Shown: positions 1-8,582 of the stretch, piece after piece
Layout: each line of letters starts with the position of its first letter
How positions within the stretch are numbered: the stretch's first letter is position 1
DNA from: Pelagicoccus enzymogenes
GTDB taxonomy: Bacteria; Verrucomicrobiota; Verrucomicrobiia; Opitutales; Opitutaceae
Assembly: GCF_014803405.1 (NCBI RefSeq)
Contig: NZ_JACYFG010000006.1
Coordinates: 503,501 to 567,500 of the forward strand
Direction: 5' to 3'
Length of the DNA stretch: 64,000 nucleotides
Translations under genes and position numbers: made by a program
Notes under the pieces: model-generated
The model's input: the letters and a program-made list of their open reading frames with translations, nothing else
What the model was told of the DNA's origin: nothing
Database searches by the model: none

Positions 1-311
1 AAACGCAAGAAACGCAGCTGCTCGAAGCGGAAGGTATGCCCCTAGGCATCGCTCCAGACGACCTGTACGAGGAAAACCTGATCCAACTTTCGGATACATC
101 GAAACTTCTTTTCATTACCGACGGATTCTACGAAGCGGAGAACCCGAAAGGAGACATGCTGGGCATGGACCGCCTCCTGCAGGCTATTCCCGATATCTGG
201 AGAGATGGACTCGAGTCCGTACCCAGCAAAGCCTTCGGTATTGTATCCAAATTTGCCAACGGTCGATCCGCAACCGACGACCAAACCATGATGGCACTGG
301 AGATTCTCTAA
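1..311 (+). CDS. SpoIIE/RsbU-type serine phosphatase, C-terminal part
   Basis: The reading frame is open from the first bases of the window, so the 5' end lies outside. The visible 102 or so residues have the end of a PP2C-like SpoIIE fold: a 'EGMPLGI' turn, the 'LLFITDGFYEAENPKG' strand whose TDG carries a metal-binding Asp, and a terminal 'DDQTMMALEI' segment, matching the usual 'DD.T.l.l' end of RsbU-type phosphatases. Such enzymes dephosphorylate anti-anti-sigma proteins in partner-switching pathways; which pathway this one serves cannot be seen. The stop overlaps the convergent gene at 308-958 by four bases. Family assignment is firm; substrate unknown. Confidence 0.85.
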   Translation, partial: TQETQLLEAEGMPLGIAPDDLYEENLIQLSDTSKLLFITDGFYEAENPKGDMLGMDRLLQAIPDIWRDGLESVPSKAFGIVSKFANGRSATDDQTMMALEIL

Positions 312-958
312 CGAATCGAACGATTTGCTCCCAATCGATCTGCCGCTCGCGGCAGATCAAAGCCGAGCTTATCTTGCGAAACGGACTGCGGATCCAGGGA
401 TTGCAGCAAGACTGCCATGAAACGCTTGGCTTCCTCCTCGGAAAAAACCGATCCGCTGAAAGGCAACTGCAGCAAGCCCGCGCAAACGTGGCGCTTCTGC
501 TGGACCAAGGCGTGCATCATTCGATAACAGGCATAATTGGCGAGCGCCATGCCCGCCGAGTGAGATGGGGTCGCCGTAAATTTCGCGGCGGTCAACTTGC
601 TCGCCAGCTCGCGATAGGGCAATGTCGTCCAGTACCCAGGATCACCCGAGGCTTCGATCGTCTTGCCGCGCGGCCGACGGCCCACTGCATCCTTCTGGGA
701 AACATCGGTCTCGTTGATCGCGATCCGTTCGATAGCAATAGAATCGCTCACCTTTTCCGAAAGAATGAGGATCGCATCCCAAGGCTGAGAAATGACGGAC
801 TCTAGCGGATGGAAGCAATCGTCCCATCGAGCGGGCAATTCGACCGACTTCACATGGTGACCTTCGAACTCGAGGGACGCGCAACGCGTAACGCATTGGC
901 AGGCAAGGGACTGCGAAGAGGCATCAATCGTTTCGAGACCAGCGAGCAATAAATTCAT
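308..958 (-). CDS. Pyroglutamyl-peptidase I (C15) homologue lacking catalytic Cys and His
   Basis: A 216-residue protein with the C15 peptidase layout: N-terminal 'MNLLLAGLE' strand, 'ERIAINETD' (family 'ERvAiN.iD'), 'TLPYREL', 'SHSAGMALAN' and 'AGLLQLPFSG'. In working enzymes the last two read 'SAGT.lCN' and 'GF.HvP'; here the nucleophile Cys is Ala140 and the catalytic His is Gln164, while Glu77 is kept. The spacing 77/140/164 parallels the classical 81/144/168 triad. A TTG at 994 would add 12 residues, but the ATG at 958 matches the family N-terminus. It is probably a non-peptidase paralogue with a binding or scaffolding role (inference). It is convergent with the phosphatase gene, overlapping by four bases. 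Confidence 0.75.
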   Translation of the reverse strand: MNLLLAGLETIDASSQSLACQCVTRCASLEFEGHHVKSVELPARWDDCFHPLESVISQPWDAILILSEKVSDSIAIERIAINETDVSQKDAVGRRPRGKTIEASGDPGYWTTLPYRELASKLTAAKFTATPSHSAGMALANYACYRMMHALVQQKRHVCAGLLQLPFSGSVFSEEEAKRFMAVLLQSLDPQSVSQDKLGFDLPRAADRLGANRSIR

Positions 959-1169
959 GAACAAAAGCAATAGCGAGTAAGCAAATGGCGTCAAAGCCAG
1001 TGAAGGAATTATTAACGAATTTACCTCCTTCGACTAGGCTCGGCCTTCGCTAAGTCTGAAAACATAGCTGGCATCGCCGTTGGCATGCTCCCCAAGTCAA
1101 TGGTACACAAAAAGATCCGACAGCTAGCGCACTCCTGAAGTTCGCCCGCCAAGCGGTACAGAGAACCCC

Positions 1170-1460
1170 CTACGCGTCAACTTCCGCCACTTCCGGCATT
1201 TTGCGATAAAAGCTACGCTTCTTGCCAACTCCACCCACACACTGGCTCTCGGTGAGTCGCTCCACCTCCGCGCACAAATTCTCGATTTCCGCTCGTTCCG
1301 CCTTGAAGGCGATCTTGATGAGCTCCTCGCGTTCAAAAGCCTTGCGTAGCTCCGCGACCACCGCCGCCGCCAAACCGTTTTTGCCCACGTGAACCGCGGG
1401 CTTCAAACGCTGGGCGTAACCACGAAGCTCTGACTTTTCCTTGCTGCTAAGCAAATTCAT
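1170..1460 (-). CDS. yhbY: YhbY/CRM-domain RNA-binding protein
   Basis: A 96-residue protein that is almost entirely one CRS1/YhbY (CRM) domain. It starts 'MNLLSSKEKSELRGYAQRLK', followed by 'VHVGKNGLAAAVVAEL' with the GxxG-type loop and 'ELIKIAF', all hallmarks of YhbY, which associates with pre-50S ribosomal particles. The C-terminus ends in 'GKKRSFYRK' (E. coli 'GKTLVLYR') plus a short tail. It lies 31 bp downstream of the hybrid kinase gene on the same strand and may be cotranscribed with it, with no obvious functional link. Confidence 0.9.
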   Translation of the reverse strand: MNLLSSKEKSELRGYAQRLKPAVHVGKNGLAAAVVAELRKAFEREELIKIAFKAERAEIENLCAEVERLTESQCVGGVGKKRSFYRKMPEVAEVDA

Positions 1461-1491
1461 GCAGCTCTCTTGCGTAGCTCCGCCTCGAATG

Positions 1492-3177
1492 TCAATCGAG
1501 AGATAGCTCCGAGCGAGCCCGGTTCAGGCTCTCTTCCAAACGCTCGAGGGTCAAGGGCTTGGAAAGGTAGTCGTTCATTCCGGACTGAATGCAACGCTCC
1601 TTGTCCCCCTGCAAAGCATGGGCCGTAACCGCAATGATGTAAGCGCCCGAACTCCGGTCGCCCGCTTCGCCTTCGCGAATCATGCGCGTCGTCTCCATCC
1701 CGTTGATAGGAGCCATGCGCACGTCCATCAGTACAATGTGGAAGTCCCCGCTCTTCATCTTCTTGAGCGCGTCCACCCCGTTCGTCACGGTTTCAGCATT
1801 GTATCCAAGATGCTGCGACAGTTTAGAAGTGATAAGCAGATTGTTGGGATTGTCGTCTACAACCAAAAGCCGGAGAGGAGCGTTTCGCTTCCTCTCTTTT
1901 GCAGCGGACTTTTCAGAAGTTTTCATAGTGCGATTTTCTTCGGACACCTTTCTCGCGTTCAAGGGGCGAACATCGGGTTCCTTGCGTGGAAGGTGTATTT
2001 CTAAGGCAAATACGCTCCCCTTATCAAGCTCAGTTCTTTCGATCCAAACATCTCCCTTCATGGCTTCGCACAGGCGCTTGCAAATGGCGAGGCCAAGCCC
2101 CGTGCCTTCGTAGTCGTTCTCCTCGCGCGTGTGGGCTTGTGCGAAAGGGCAAAAAAGCGATCGGATCCTCTCGGGGGCAATCCCTATGCCCGTGTCCTCC
2201 ACCCGGACCCTTAGACAAACGTGCCCATCGTACTCGCTCTCCGCAGTGGAGGCTGTCAGGGCGATTCGTCCTCGCCGTGTAAACTTGTATGCATTGCTCA
2301 AGAGGTTGATCAACACCTGCTTAACTCGAGTTGAGTCACCGAGGAGGATCTCGGATCCGATCCGCCGGAGGTCGACCTCAAAGTCGATGGCCTTGTTTCG
2401 AGCCTTGGCTCCCAAGATCGCTTGCACCTCCATGAAAAGGGCTCCCAGCTCGATCTCCTGGCAATCCAAATGAAGGTGTCCCGAATCGATCTTGGAATAA
2501 TCCAGTACCTGCCCAATGAGATCGATGAGCAGCTTCCCGCTGTGGTTGATCGCTTCCACGTACTCGAGCTGCTCCTTCGTCAAGGAAGTGCTGGACAACA
2601 AGTCGCAAAAACCGATCACCGCGTTCATGGGCGTGCGAATCTCGTGCGACATGTTGGCTAGGAAATCGCTTTTGGCCCGGCTCTCCGCCTTGCCGTACTC
2701 GACCTCTTCCCTCGCCCGCTCGAGAGCCTTCTCCAGCTCTCGGTTCGCATGCGCGATGTCCTGAAAGAGGTCTCGCATCTCCGACAGCTTGGAGAGCGAC
2801 TTTTCCGCCTCAGCCGTATCCGGCCCGCTCTCGAAAACGCGCAGCGAGCCGACAACAACTGAGCCGACCGCTCCATTAGCCGCAATCTCCGGCATGAAAA
2901 CCGTCGAACGCTCCGCCAAGTCGAAGCCTCTCAGCCTTACGTTTAAAAAACTCGCAGATCCACGTACCGCAAGGATCCAAGCGTTGAAAAAACCTTCGCT
3001 GTTGTCCGCTGTGAGCTTGAAGAAGTCGCTGGCTTGGCGGGCGCTGCCCATCAAACCGATCGTCGTCCAACGCTCTCGCAAGAGGTCGGAACACGATTCC
3101 AGCCGGCCGTTCGCGTCGAAACGAATCCAATCCTCGTAGAGTAGGTCAAGGTTTTGCTCAGGGGTAGCGGAGCGCAT
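1492..3177 (-). CDS. Hybrid sensor histidine kinase with C-terminal receiver
   Basis: A 561-residue protein. Residues 1-125 form a PAS-like sensory region without membrane segments, and 125-170 a coiled coil. The HisKA dimerisation domain has the H-box 'FLANMSHEIRTPMN' with phospho-acceptor His178. The ATPase domain shows the N-box 'NLLSNAYKFT' (291-300), G1 'DTGIGI' (338-343) and G2 'GTGLGLAI'. A receiver domain follows (about 435-555), with the acidic pair 441-442, phospho-acceptor Asp485 ('IVLMDVRM') and the Lys of 'LSKPL'. All catalytic residues are present. It looks cytosolic, so it should read an internal or diffusible cue. No cognate regulator is adjacent; phosphotransfer to an Hpt protein elsewhere is likely. 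Confidence 0.9.
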   Translation of the reverse strand: MRSATPEQNLDLLYEDWIRFDANGRLESCSDLLRERWTTIGLMGSARQASDFFKLTADNSEGFFNAWILAVRGSASFLNVRLRGFDLAERSTVFMPEIAANGAVGSVVVGSLRVFESGPDTAEAEKSLSKLSEMRDLFQDIAHANRELEKALERAREEVEYGKAESRAKSDFLANMSHEIRTPMNAVIGFCDLLSSTSLTKEQLEYVEAINHSGKLLIDLIGQVLDYSKIDSGHLHLDCQEIELGALFMEVQAILGAKARNKAIDFEVDLRRIGSEILLGDSTRVKQVLINLLSNAYKFTRRGRIALTASTAESEYDGHVCLRVRVEDTGIGIAPERIRSLFCPFAQAHTREENDYEGTGLGLAICKRLCEAMKGDVWIERTELDKGSVFALEIHLPRKEPDVRPLNARKVSEENRTMKTSEKSAAKERKRNAPLRLLVVDDNPNNLLITSKLSQHLGYNAETVTNGVDALKKMKSGDFHIVLMDVRMAPINGMETTRMIREGEAGDRSSGAYIIAVTAHALQGDKERCIQSGMNDYLSKPLTLERLEESLNRARSELSLD

Positions 3178-3529
3178 TTTTCAGATAAATAAGATACAAG
3201 ATGGTCAGAGTGACGAGAACTATGCGCGCAAACGCGGCCCCCCACAAACGCTAGCTTCCTCCAATCTCAACTTTACCAGGATATTTATAAAAGTACCTAA
3301 GGGCACGCTCGGAGAACGGCCGGCTTGGCAAGCCCCTATGAGACCGTCGAACCATGCGCTTTCGAGCGAGCGATAGGCAAATCCGAGCTCAAAATTTCGG
3401 CATTCGATTTAAGGTAGACCCAGAGGGTAAATCGACGCAACGAAGCGAAGATGGCGAAGCAAACGAGAAGACGAGGTTTCGAGCCGAAGCGCCCGAGCCC
3501 CCGAAGGAGTTGGAATCATTGGACAGTCG
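3178..3529. other. Intergenic region without a recognised gene
   Basis: About 350 bp between two minus-strand genes. The part next to 3177 should hold the promoter of the hybrid kinase. No ORF with coding character, tRNA or clear terminator was seen; the short open frames here are shadows. Confidence 0.5.
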
Positions 3530-3820
3530 CTAAGACCGCTTTTTCGCTTTGCCCGCCGTCCAAATCCGCAGGAGGTACTCAGAGAGGTTGAGCATGCTGA
3601 CCTTCCCCGCTCCAGCTCCCACCACGTCCGCAAACTCCGGCTCGTGACGGGAACGCTCCTCGAAGTAATCCCAAAGCTCGCCATTGAGGGCCAAGGCGGC
3701 GGCCTCCCGGCGACGGTTCGTTTCCGCAACCTCGACCACTCGTTCCAGCCAGTAACGACGCTCCTCCGGCAAGGACTCGATGTAGTCGTACAACAGTTGC
3801 TCGTATCGATTCAGGCTCAT
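3530..3820 (-). CDS. Conserved hypothetical protein, 96 residues
   Basis: I do not recognise the family. The protein is charged, mostly helical and soluble, beginning 'MSLNRYEQLLYDYIESLPEE' and ending in a Lys-rich 'TAGKAKKRS'. The ATG at 3820 is preferred over the upstream in-frame start at 3895 because a GGAAG sits directly before it and the protein-like character begins there. The upstream neighbour on the same strand (3897-4799) ends 76 bp away, so the two may form an operon. The small helical character would fit an adaptor protein, but nothing in the sequence fixes a function. Confidence 0.6.
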   Translation of the reverse strand: MSLNRYEQLLYDYIESLPEERRYWLERVVEVAETNRRREAAALALNGELWDYFEERSRHEPEFADVVGAGAGKVSMLNLSEYLLRIWTAGKAKKRS

Positions 3821-3896
3821 CTTCCATACCCGTGGCGAGCTGCGCCCTCGCTTGCAACCCAATAATAAAACCCAGTATCCAAGGCCTCGATACAAT

Positions 3897-4799
3897 CTAG
3901 CGTATTTTCCGCTCGCTCAAGCCGTTGACCGCCCGCATATCGGAGACGAACTGGCGGGTGAAGCTTATCAGCTGCACGGCATCTTCGTCGGAAAGGTAAA
4001 GCCGCTTGAAATCGATCCGCAACAGTTTGCCACGCACCAAGGCGTAAGTCATGGTTTGGATCATGGGCTGGCGAATCTCCTCTCGCCGCGTCTGGAAAAC
4101 AAATTCCGAGACCGCGAAGTAAGTGACCATGTCAGCCTCGTCGATGGCCCGGAACCAATAGCCATTCTGGAACTCCTTTACGCTCTCGTCGTTCCCCTTC
4201 TTGAAGGCGATATAGTCCTCGAACTCCCAAAAGTCATCGCGGTCGAGCTCCTGTCGGCGGGCGTCGACAATGCGTTGCTTGACTGCCTCTTTCACGGGCT
4301 CGAAGGATTCCTCGGTCATCGACGTGAAGGCGTGCTCTTGAGGAACCCAAATGAGACCGAAGTTGTTCACGTACTTCGAACGCGTGGCGCGCACGAAATC
4401 CTGGTTGGCAATCGGCAAAACCAACAGCTCGCCCGGAATTCCCGCTCGCGCTTGGGCATAGTAGAAGTCGGAGGACGGCTTAACCCCTTCCCATCCATGG
4501 TAAGCCGGAACGCGCAGCTTCAAGGCCCCGGCCCTGATCGTCCACTCGTCGAAGTACGCGACCCCATGACGGTAGATGGGGTCGATGGCTCCCAACTGGG
4601 ACCGGCGACGCAAGCGAGTCCCCGGAGTCGGTCCCCTTTCGTTCACTCCCCGCTTTTCCGCATCTTGGGCGACTCGAGCCAAGGCTGCCTCAGCGGCAGC
4701 GCCCATAGGATCCTCTTCATCGGACTCTTGAGCACGGCTTTCGACCAGCATCAGTCCGGCGAGCCCCACCAGTCCCGCCAGCTTCCCCTTCCGCTTCAT
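3897..4799 (-). CDS. Exported hypothetical protein, 300 residues
   Basis: From the ATG at 4799 (GAGGGG four bases upstream) the protein has a clean Sec signal: a basic 'MKRKGK' start, a Leu/Gly-rich core and a probable cleavage after 'ESRAQ'. The next 60 residues are acidic and alanine-rich. The remainder is a mixed alpha/beta domain with many aromatic residues, such as 'YFDEWTIRAGALKLRVPAYH', and several DE-rich segments. No catalytic motif or named domain was recognised. In-frame starts at 4820 and 5018 exist but would bury the signal peptide. It is probably periplasmic and possibly cotranscribed with the small gene at 3530-3820. Confidence 0.65.
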   Translation of the reverse strand: MKRKGKLAGLVGLAGLMLVESRAQESDEEDPMGAAAEAALARVAQDAEKRGVNERGPTPGTRLRRRSQLGAIDPIYRHGVAYFDEWTIRAGALKLRVPAYHGWEGVKPSSDFYYAQARAGIPGELLVLPIANQDFVRATRSKYVNNFGLIWVPQEHAFTSMTEESFEPVKEAVKQRIVDARRQELDRDDFWEFEDYIAFKKGNDESVKEFQNGYWFRAIDEADMVTYFAVSEFVFQTRREEIRQPMIQTMTYALVRGKLLRIDFKRLYLSDEDAVQLISFTRQFVSDMRAVNGLSERKIR

Positions 4800-5050
4800 T
4801 CCCCTCAACCAGTCCCTCATCACGCTGACGCCATGAGACGGCGGAGCCGCACGGTTTGTCAACGCGGAGATTTTATTGATTCGAGGCATCATCCTAAGGG
4901 CTTCCCGTAGAGACGGGCGGGGGCCAAAAAAGCTTGTCCCAATTGCCCCTTTTCTTGATTGTCCAAGCCATGTAAAAAAGCTGTTAGCAAGGCTTTCAGC
5001 GACCCAATTTGGAAGCAATTAGTTCCTATTTTCCTATAGTTGATGTTAGT

Positions 5051-5072
5051 GGCCGGTCCGGGAGGACCGGCC
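5051..5072 (-). repeat. REP-like palindrome
   Basis: Perfect 9-bp inverted repeat GGCCGGTCC / GGACCGGCC with a 4-base loop. Read on the minus strand it starts GTAGGCCGG, the same GTRGG head as the other REP-like elements in this window. Confidence 0.6.
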
Positions 5073-5246
5073 TACTTCGTTTTGGGAAGCGCCAAGTGTC
5101 AAAAACTGGGTAATTCGGAAAAAACCTGCGCATTAGGCATTAGGAGATCGCAGGTTTGCGCCGAATAATAAGGCACAGGCAAAAAGCCGCCGATCGCCAC
5201 CGCGATCGAAGAAAGACTTTAGACTCTTAGTTGGTTGGTTAACTAC

Positions 5247-5292
5247 AAAAGGCGCTCGAACGTAAGTTCGGGCGCCCTTTTCGTTTTTTTTG
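5247..5292. terminator. Rho-independent terminator, possibly bidirectional
   Basis: Stem GGCGCTCGAAC / GTTCGGGCGCC with a GTAA tetraloop, preceded by AAAA and followed by CTTTTCG and a run of eight T. The T run favours the + strand; on the minus strand four T follow the stem, about 100 bp downstream of korB. Confidence 0.7.
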
Positions 5293-5378
5293 GAAACCGC
5301 TTCCCTCGAGCGGACGATCGCAAGCGAGGTGGCGGATCCCGCAAGAGATCCGACCGATAACGAGCCTTCCTCCCTAAG

Positions 5379-6287
5379 CTACCTCATGCTGGCGAAGGTT
5401 TTGCTTAGCAGCTCCTTGTCCGAACGGTGACCCACCTTTTCGCGCGTCGCCTGCACGAGATCGCTCTCGAGCTTGTTCTTGGTCGGCTCCACAGACTGGT
5501 AGTACACGCCAAACTTGCCGGGCCACGGCTCTTCGGCGAGGGCCAAGGCCGCGGCCATGTCGGTGACGTCATGGACCGCCTCGTCTATGATTTCAAAGGC
5601 TCCGCCCTTGCGCGGATTGCCCGCGTCGAAGGCGCCCTTGTTGAACTCCACGCACTCGCTGAGCACCTCAATCACGGAAAAGCCGTCGTGCTTGGCTGCT
5701 CGCTCGTACATTTCCATCATGTGCTTGATCTGGGTCGCATGGGTGCGGGCTACGAAAGTCGCGCCGCTGGAAAGGAGCTTTCGCATGGGATTGGTAGGCC
5801 GGTCGAATACCCCCCAAGGGTCCGTCTTCGACTTAAAGCCCTGCGGAGAGGTAGGCGAAGTCTGCTTCTTGGTCAGCCCGTAAACGAAGTTGTCCATGAT
5901 CACGTAGGTCATGCGGAAGTTCTTGCGTCCCGCGTGATCGAGGTGGTTACCGCCGATCGAGAAACCGTCCCCGTCGCCGCCAAACACGAAAACATGCAAG
6001 TCGTCACGCCCCAGGCTTACCCCAGAGGCGAAGGGCAAGGACCGTCCATGAATGAAGTGCCCGCCATGCGTGTTCACGAAATAGGGGAAACGCGAGGAGC
6101 AGCCGATGCCAGCCAAGGTCACGATGTTTTGCTGCGGCAAGTCGAGCTTCTCCAGCGTCTTGTAATAGGCCGCCAAGACTGCGAAGTCTCCGCAGCCGGG
6201 ACACCAAGTGGGGTGGTCCGCTTGCAGCCCTTTCTTTGTCAGGACGCCGCGTTCGGCCTTGGGAGGGGTGGGGCTAGCTGTACTCAT
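5379..6287 (-). CDS. korB: 2-oxoacid:ferredoxin oxidoreductase, beta subunit
   Basis: A 302-residue TPP-binding subunit. The conserved start 'HPTWCPGCGDFAVL' carries the CxxC near the N-terminus, 'GIGCSSRFPYF' follows, and the TPP/Mg motif is 'GGDGDGFSIGGNH' with 'NFVYGLTKKQTSPTS' after it, typical of KorB/PorB. With the alpha subunit it oxidatively decarboxylates a 2-oxoacid (2-oxoglutarate most likely) to the acyl-CoA while reducing ferredoxin. It starts 18 bp after the alpha gene ends, so the two form one operon. Substrate choice between 2-oxoglutarate and another 2-oxoacid cannot be settled by eye. Confidence 0.9.
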   Translation of the reverse strand: MSTASPTPPKAERGVLTKKGLQADHPTWCPGCGDFAVLAAYYKTLEKLDLPQQNIVTLAGIGCSSRFPYFVNTHGGHFIHGRSLPFASGVSLGRDDLHVFVFGGDGDGFSIGGNHLDHAGRKNFRMTYVIMDNFVYGLTKKQTSPTSPQGFKSKTDPWGVFDRPTNPMRKLLSSGATFVARTHATQIKHMMEMYERAAKHDGFSVIEVLSECVEFNKGAFDAGNPRKGGAFEIIDEAVHDVTDMAAALALAEEPWPGKFGVYYQSVEPTKNKLESDLVQATREKVGHRSDKELLSKTFASMR

Positions 6288-6305
6288 ATCAAAAGGGGTC
6301 GTCCG

Positions 6306-8114
6306 TTAGAGGGTTGCGGTTGGAAACGGGCTGATCGCCTCGATGCCTTGCATGATCTCCTTGATCTTGAAGGTAAGCCCGTCGGTCTTGTTCAAGCTGC
6401 GTATGGCTGGGTTGCAGTAGCGAGCCCGCAGCAGCATAGCGAGCTGGCCGTATCCATAAAGCCCTTCGTCGTTCATCTCGACAACCAGTACCTTGTCGAA
6501 TCGGGCGAAGATGCCTTCCAGGTCGTTGGGAAGCGGATTGATGTAACGAATTTGCAAATGCCCAATCTTGCGGCCCCGATCCCGCTCGCGGATAACCGTT
6601 TCACGAATCGGCCCCCACGTCGACCCCCAGCCAACGACCAGAACTTCGCCTTCCGTGTCTCCAAAAACTTGAGACGCAGGCAGCTCCGCCGCGATTTGCT
6701 GAATCTTAGCCCGACGCTTCTTCATCATCTTCGCATGCATCTGCGGATTCGCGGAGGGGTGGCCGGACTCGTCGTGCTCCAACCCCGTCACTTGAGGGAA
6801 GACGCCGCCCTCCACCCATGAGCCCGGAGGAGCGTGGCGGGTGATTCGTTCCAGGTCGTAGGGCTTGAAATTCTCCGGCCGGTCTTCCGTATCCAAAGTA
6901 GGCTCTACCATCAACGTATCCAAATCTGGCTCGTCGAAAGCTTCGATACGAGAGGCGAGAGACATGTCAGACAAAACGAATACAGGAACGCTGTACTTGC
7001 GGGCGAGCTCGCAAGCCTCTCGGGCAATGTAGAAACAGTCCTCCACATTCTCCGCAGCCAGTACCACGCGGGGACAGTCTCCGTGACTCCCGTGGATCGC
7101 TTGCAAGAGGTCGCTCTGCTCCACGTTGGTCGGCAAGCCCGTGCTGGGACCGCCCCGCTGAATATTCACGACCACCAGCGGGATCTCCGCCATGGTCGCC
7201 CACCCGAGAGCTTCCATCTTCAAGGATATGCCCGGCCCCGAACTGCCCGTCACCGCCAAGCGCCCGGCGTAGGAAAATCCGATAGCCATGGAAACCGCCG
7301 CTAGCTCGTCTTCGGCTTGCACGAATACGCCACCGTACTGGGGGAGCTGCTGGCGCAGCATCTCCATGATAGTCGACCATGGCGTGATGGGATACCCGGC
7401 TCCATGCCGCACGCCTCCCGCAATCAAGCCGAGCGTCAACGCCGTGTTTCCGTCCATCGTCACCTGCTGCGGACCATCGCCCTGCTCTTCGGCCTGGAAG
7501 GAAAAGTAGCGATCCAGGACATTGTCTATCGGATACGAAAAGCCCGCATCGAAAGCTAAATTCACGTTGCGCAAGACATCCTCCGACTTGCCCCCGAATC
7601 GCTCCTTGAAAATCGCTCGCAGCTTGGCCACGTCCAGCTTGAAGATGCGAGCCAGCAGCCCGAGCGCGAAGAGGTTCTTCCCCTTCTCGCGACTGGATCC
7701 GCCGAGGGCTTCCACCGTGAGAGCCGAAATCGGCACGCCTACTAGCACGAATCGATGTTCGCTGTCCTCCGGCTTCACGTGGTCAGAGTCGTAAAGCAAC
7801 ACTCCTCCCTCTTTCAGAAAGCCGATATGGTTGTCGTAGCTGTGCTGGTAGAAAGCTAGCAAGAAGTCCGCCTCGTCCCCCGCCGATAGCACCTCACCGG
7901 TGCCCATGCGAACTTGAAAGATCGACGGCCCTCCCGAGATCGTCGCCGGAATCGTCATGTAGGTCATGACTTCCTGAGCACTCCTCCCCGCGAGCCGGGC
8001 TAGGAATCCTCCAATTGACTGGATGCCGTCTTGCGAATTTCCCGCCAGACGTATGACTGCGTCGCGAATCAACTCTTCGCGAGCAGGGATGGGGTTAACT
8101 GTATCTTGGGGCAT
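6306..8114 (-). CDS. korA: 2-oxoacid:ferredoxin oxidoreductase, fused gamma-alpha subunit
   Basis: A 602-residue protein in which the gamma domain (about residues 15-190, with 'SIGGFLARLAGRSAQEV' and an 'LYDSDH' segment) is fused ahead of the alpha pyrimidine-binding and transketolase-like domains ('GYPITPWSTIMEML', 'AVTGSSGPGISLKMEALG', 'VQRGGPSTGLPTNVEQSDL' spread over about 230-350). The C-terminal third has 'VVGWGSTWGPIRE' and 'NPLPNDLEGIF', the usual CoA-binding domain end. This gamma-alpha fusion is standard for KorA-type enzymes. Together with KorB it would form an oxygen-tolerant style oxidoreductase of central carbon metabolism. A long intergenic region upstream probably holds the promoter. 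Confidence 0.9.
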   Translation of the reverse strand: MPQDTVNPIPAREELIRDAVIRLAGNSQDGIQSIGGFLARLAGRSAQEVMTYMTIPATISGGPSIFQVRMGTGEVLSAGDEADFLLAFYQHSYDNHIGFLKEGGVLLYDSDHVKPEDSEHRFVLVGVPISALTVEALGGSSREKGKNLFALGLLARIFKLDVAKLRAIFKERFGGKSEDVLRNVNLAFDAGFSYPIDNVLDRYFSFQAEEQGDGPQQVTMDGNTALTLGLIAGGVRHGAGYPITPWSTIMEMLRQQLPQYGGVFVQAEDELAAVSMAIGFSYAGRLAVTGSSGPGISLKMEALGWATMAEIPLVVVNIQRGGPSTGLPTNVEQSDLLQAIHGSHGDCPRVVLAAENVEDCFYIAREACELARKYSVPVFVLSDMSLASRIEAFDEPDLDTLMVEPTLDTEDRPENFKPYDLERITRHAPPGSWVEGGVFPQVTGLEHDESGHPSANPQMHAKMMKKRRAKIQQIAAELPASQVFGDTEGEVLVVGWGSTWGPIRETVIRERDRGRKIGHLQIRYINPLPNDLEGIFARFDKVLVVEMNDEGLYGYGQLAMLLRARYCNPAIRSLNKTDGLTFKIKEIMQGIEAISPFPTATL

Positions 8115-8582
8115 TTCCGAGAGTAGCAGAACTAAGTCTTACCCGCCTCATTAGTCAATCCGATGGAGCTCAAAAGAGTCACGATTCCTAGCGGATTTCC
8201 AAGCGCGCCCCACCTATCCTGAAAATCGCACAAAACGAGACTGCCAAGCACGCCCCAAAAAGATGGATACACAGCGACCTCAATGCGCCAAAAAGTGCAC
8301 TGTTTTAGCAGAAGATTGTTGACCTCGGGGCTGTAAACAACTTGTGAATAACTTTACCGTTTCCCTCTAGAAATAGGGAAATGCTCGCCACTTGACATTC
8401 GCGACTCCCCGGTCGCTTCCTGCATTAACCTTGATCCACAGCAAATCCGAGCTTCGCGCTCGAAAATACGACCGCTAACCACCTCTCAACCTATCCACTC
8501 TAGACACCAAAATCTCCCCCACTAGGCACACACGTCCGACGCATCACCCCTCAGCTCCAAGCCGAGGAAGCAGCGTAATTTA
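8115..8582. other. Divergent promoter region with one REP-like element
   Basis: About 470 bp between korA (minus) and the degenerate kinase gene (plus). It should contain both promoters. A REP-like hairpin at 8399-8422 reads on the minus strand GGAAGCGACCGGGGAGTCGC. No ORF of coding character was seen. Confidence 0.5.

Larger units (their letters stand above)
5040..5292 (+). ncRNA. Candidate structured non-coding RNA ending in a strong terminator
   Basis: A gene-free stretch with a run of hairpins: a 9-bp palindrome at 5051-5072, a 9-bp stem AAACCTGCG/CGCAGGTTT around an 18-nt loop (about 5126-5160), a short CGATCG...CGATCG hairpin near 5191-5210, a TAGTT/AACTA hairpin near 5229-5243, and a GC-rich stem followed by T runs at 5247-5292. 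It is divergent from the exported-protein gene and convergent with korB, so a + strand transcript would stand alone. It does not match tmRNA, SRP RNA, RNase P RNA or a known riboswitch as far as I can see. The last hairpin could instead only terminate korB. Confidence 0.35.

Noticed and set aside
5427-6821. 464-codon open frame on the + strand
   Set aside because: It is antisense to korB and korA, which have clear family motifs; its composition is typical of a shadow frame.
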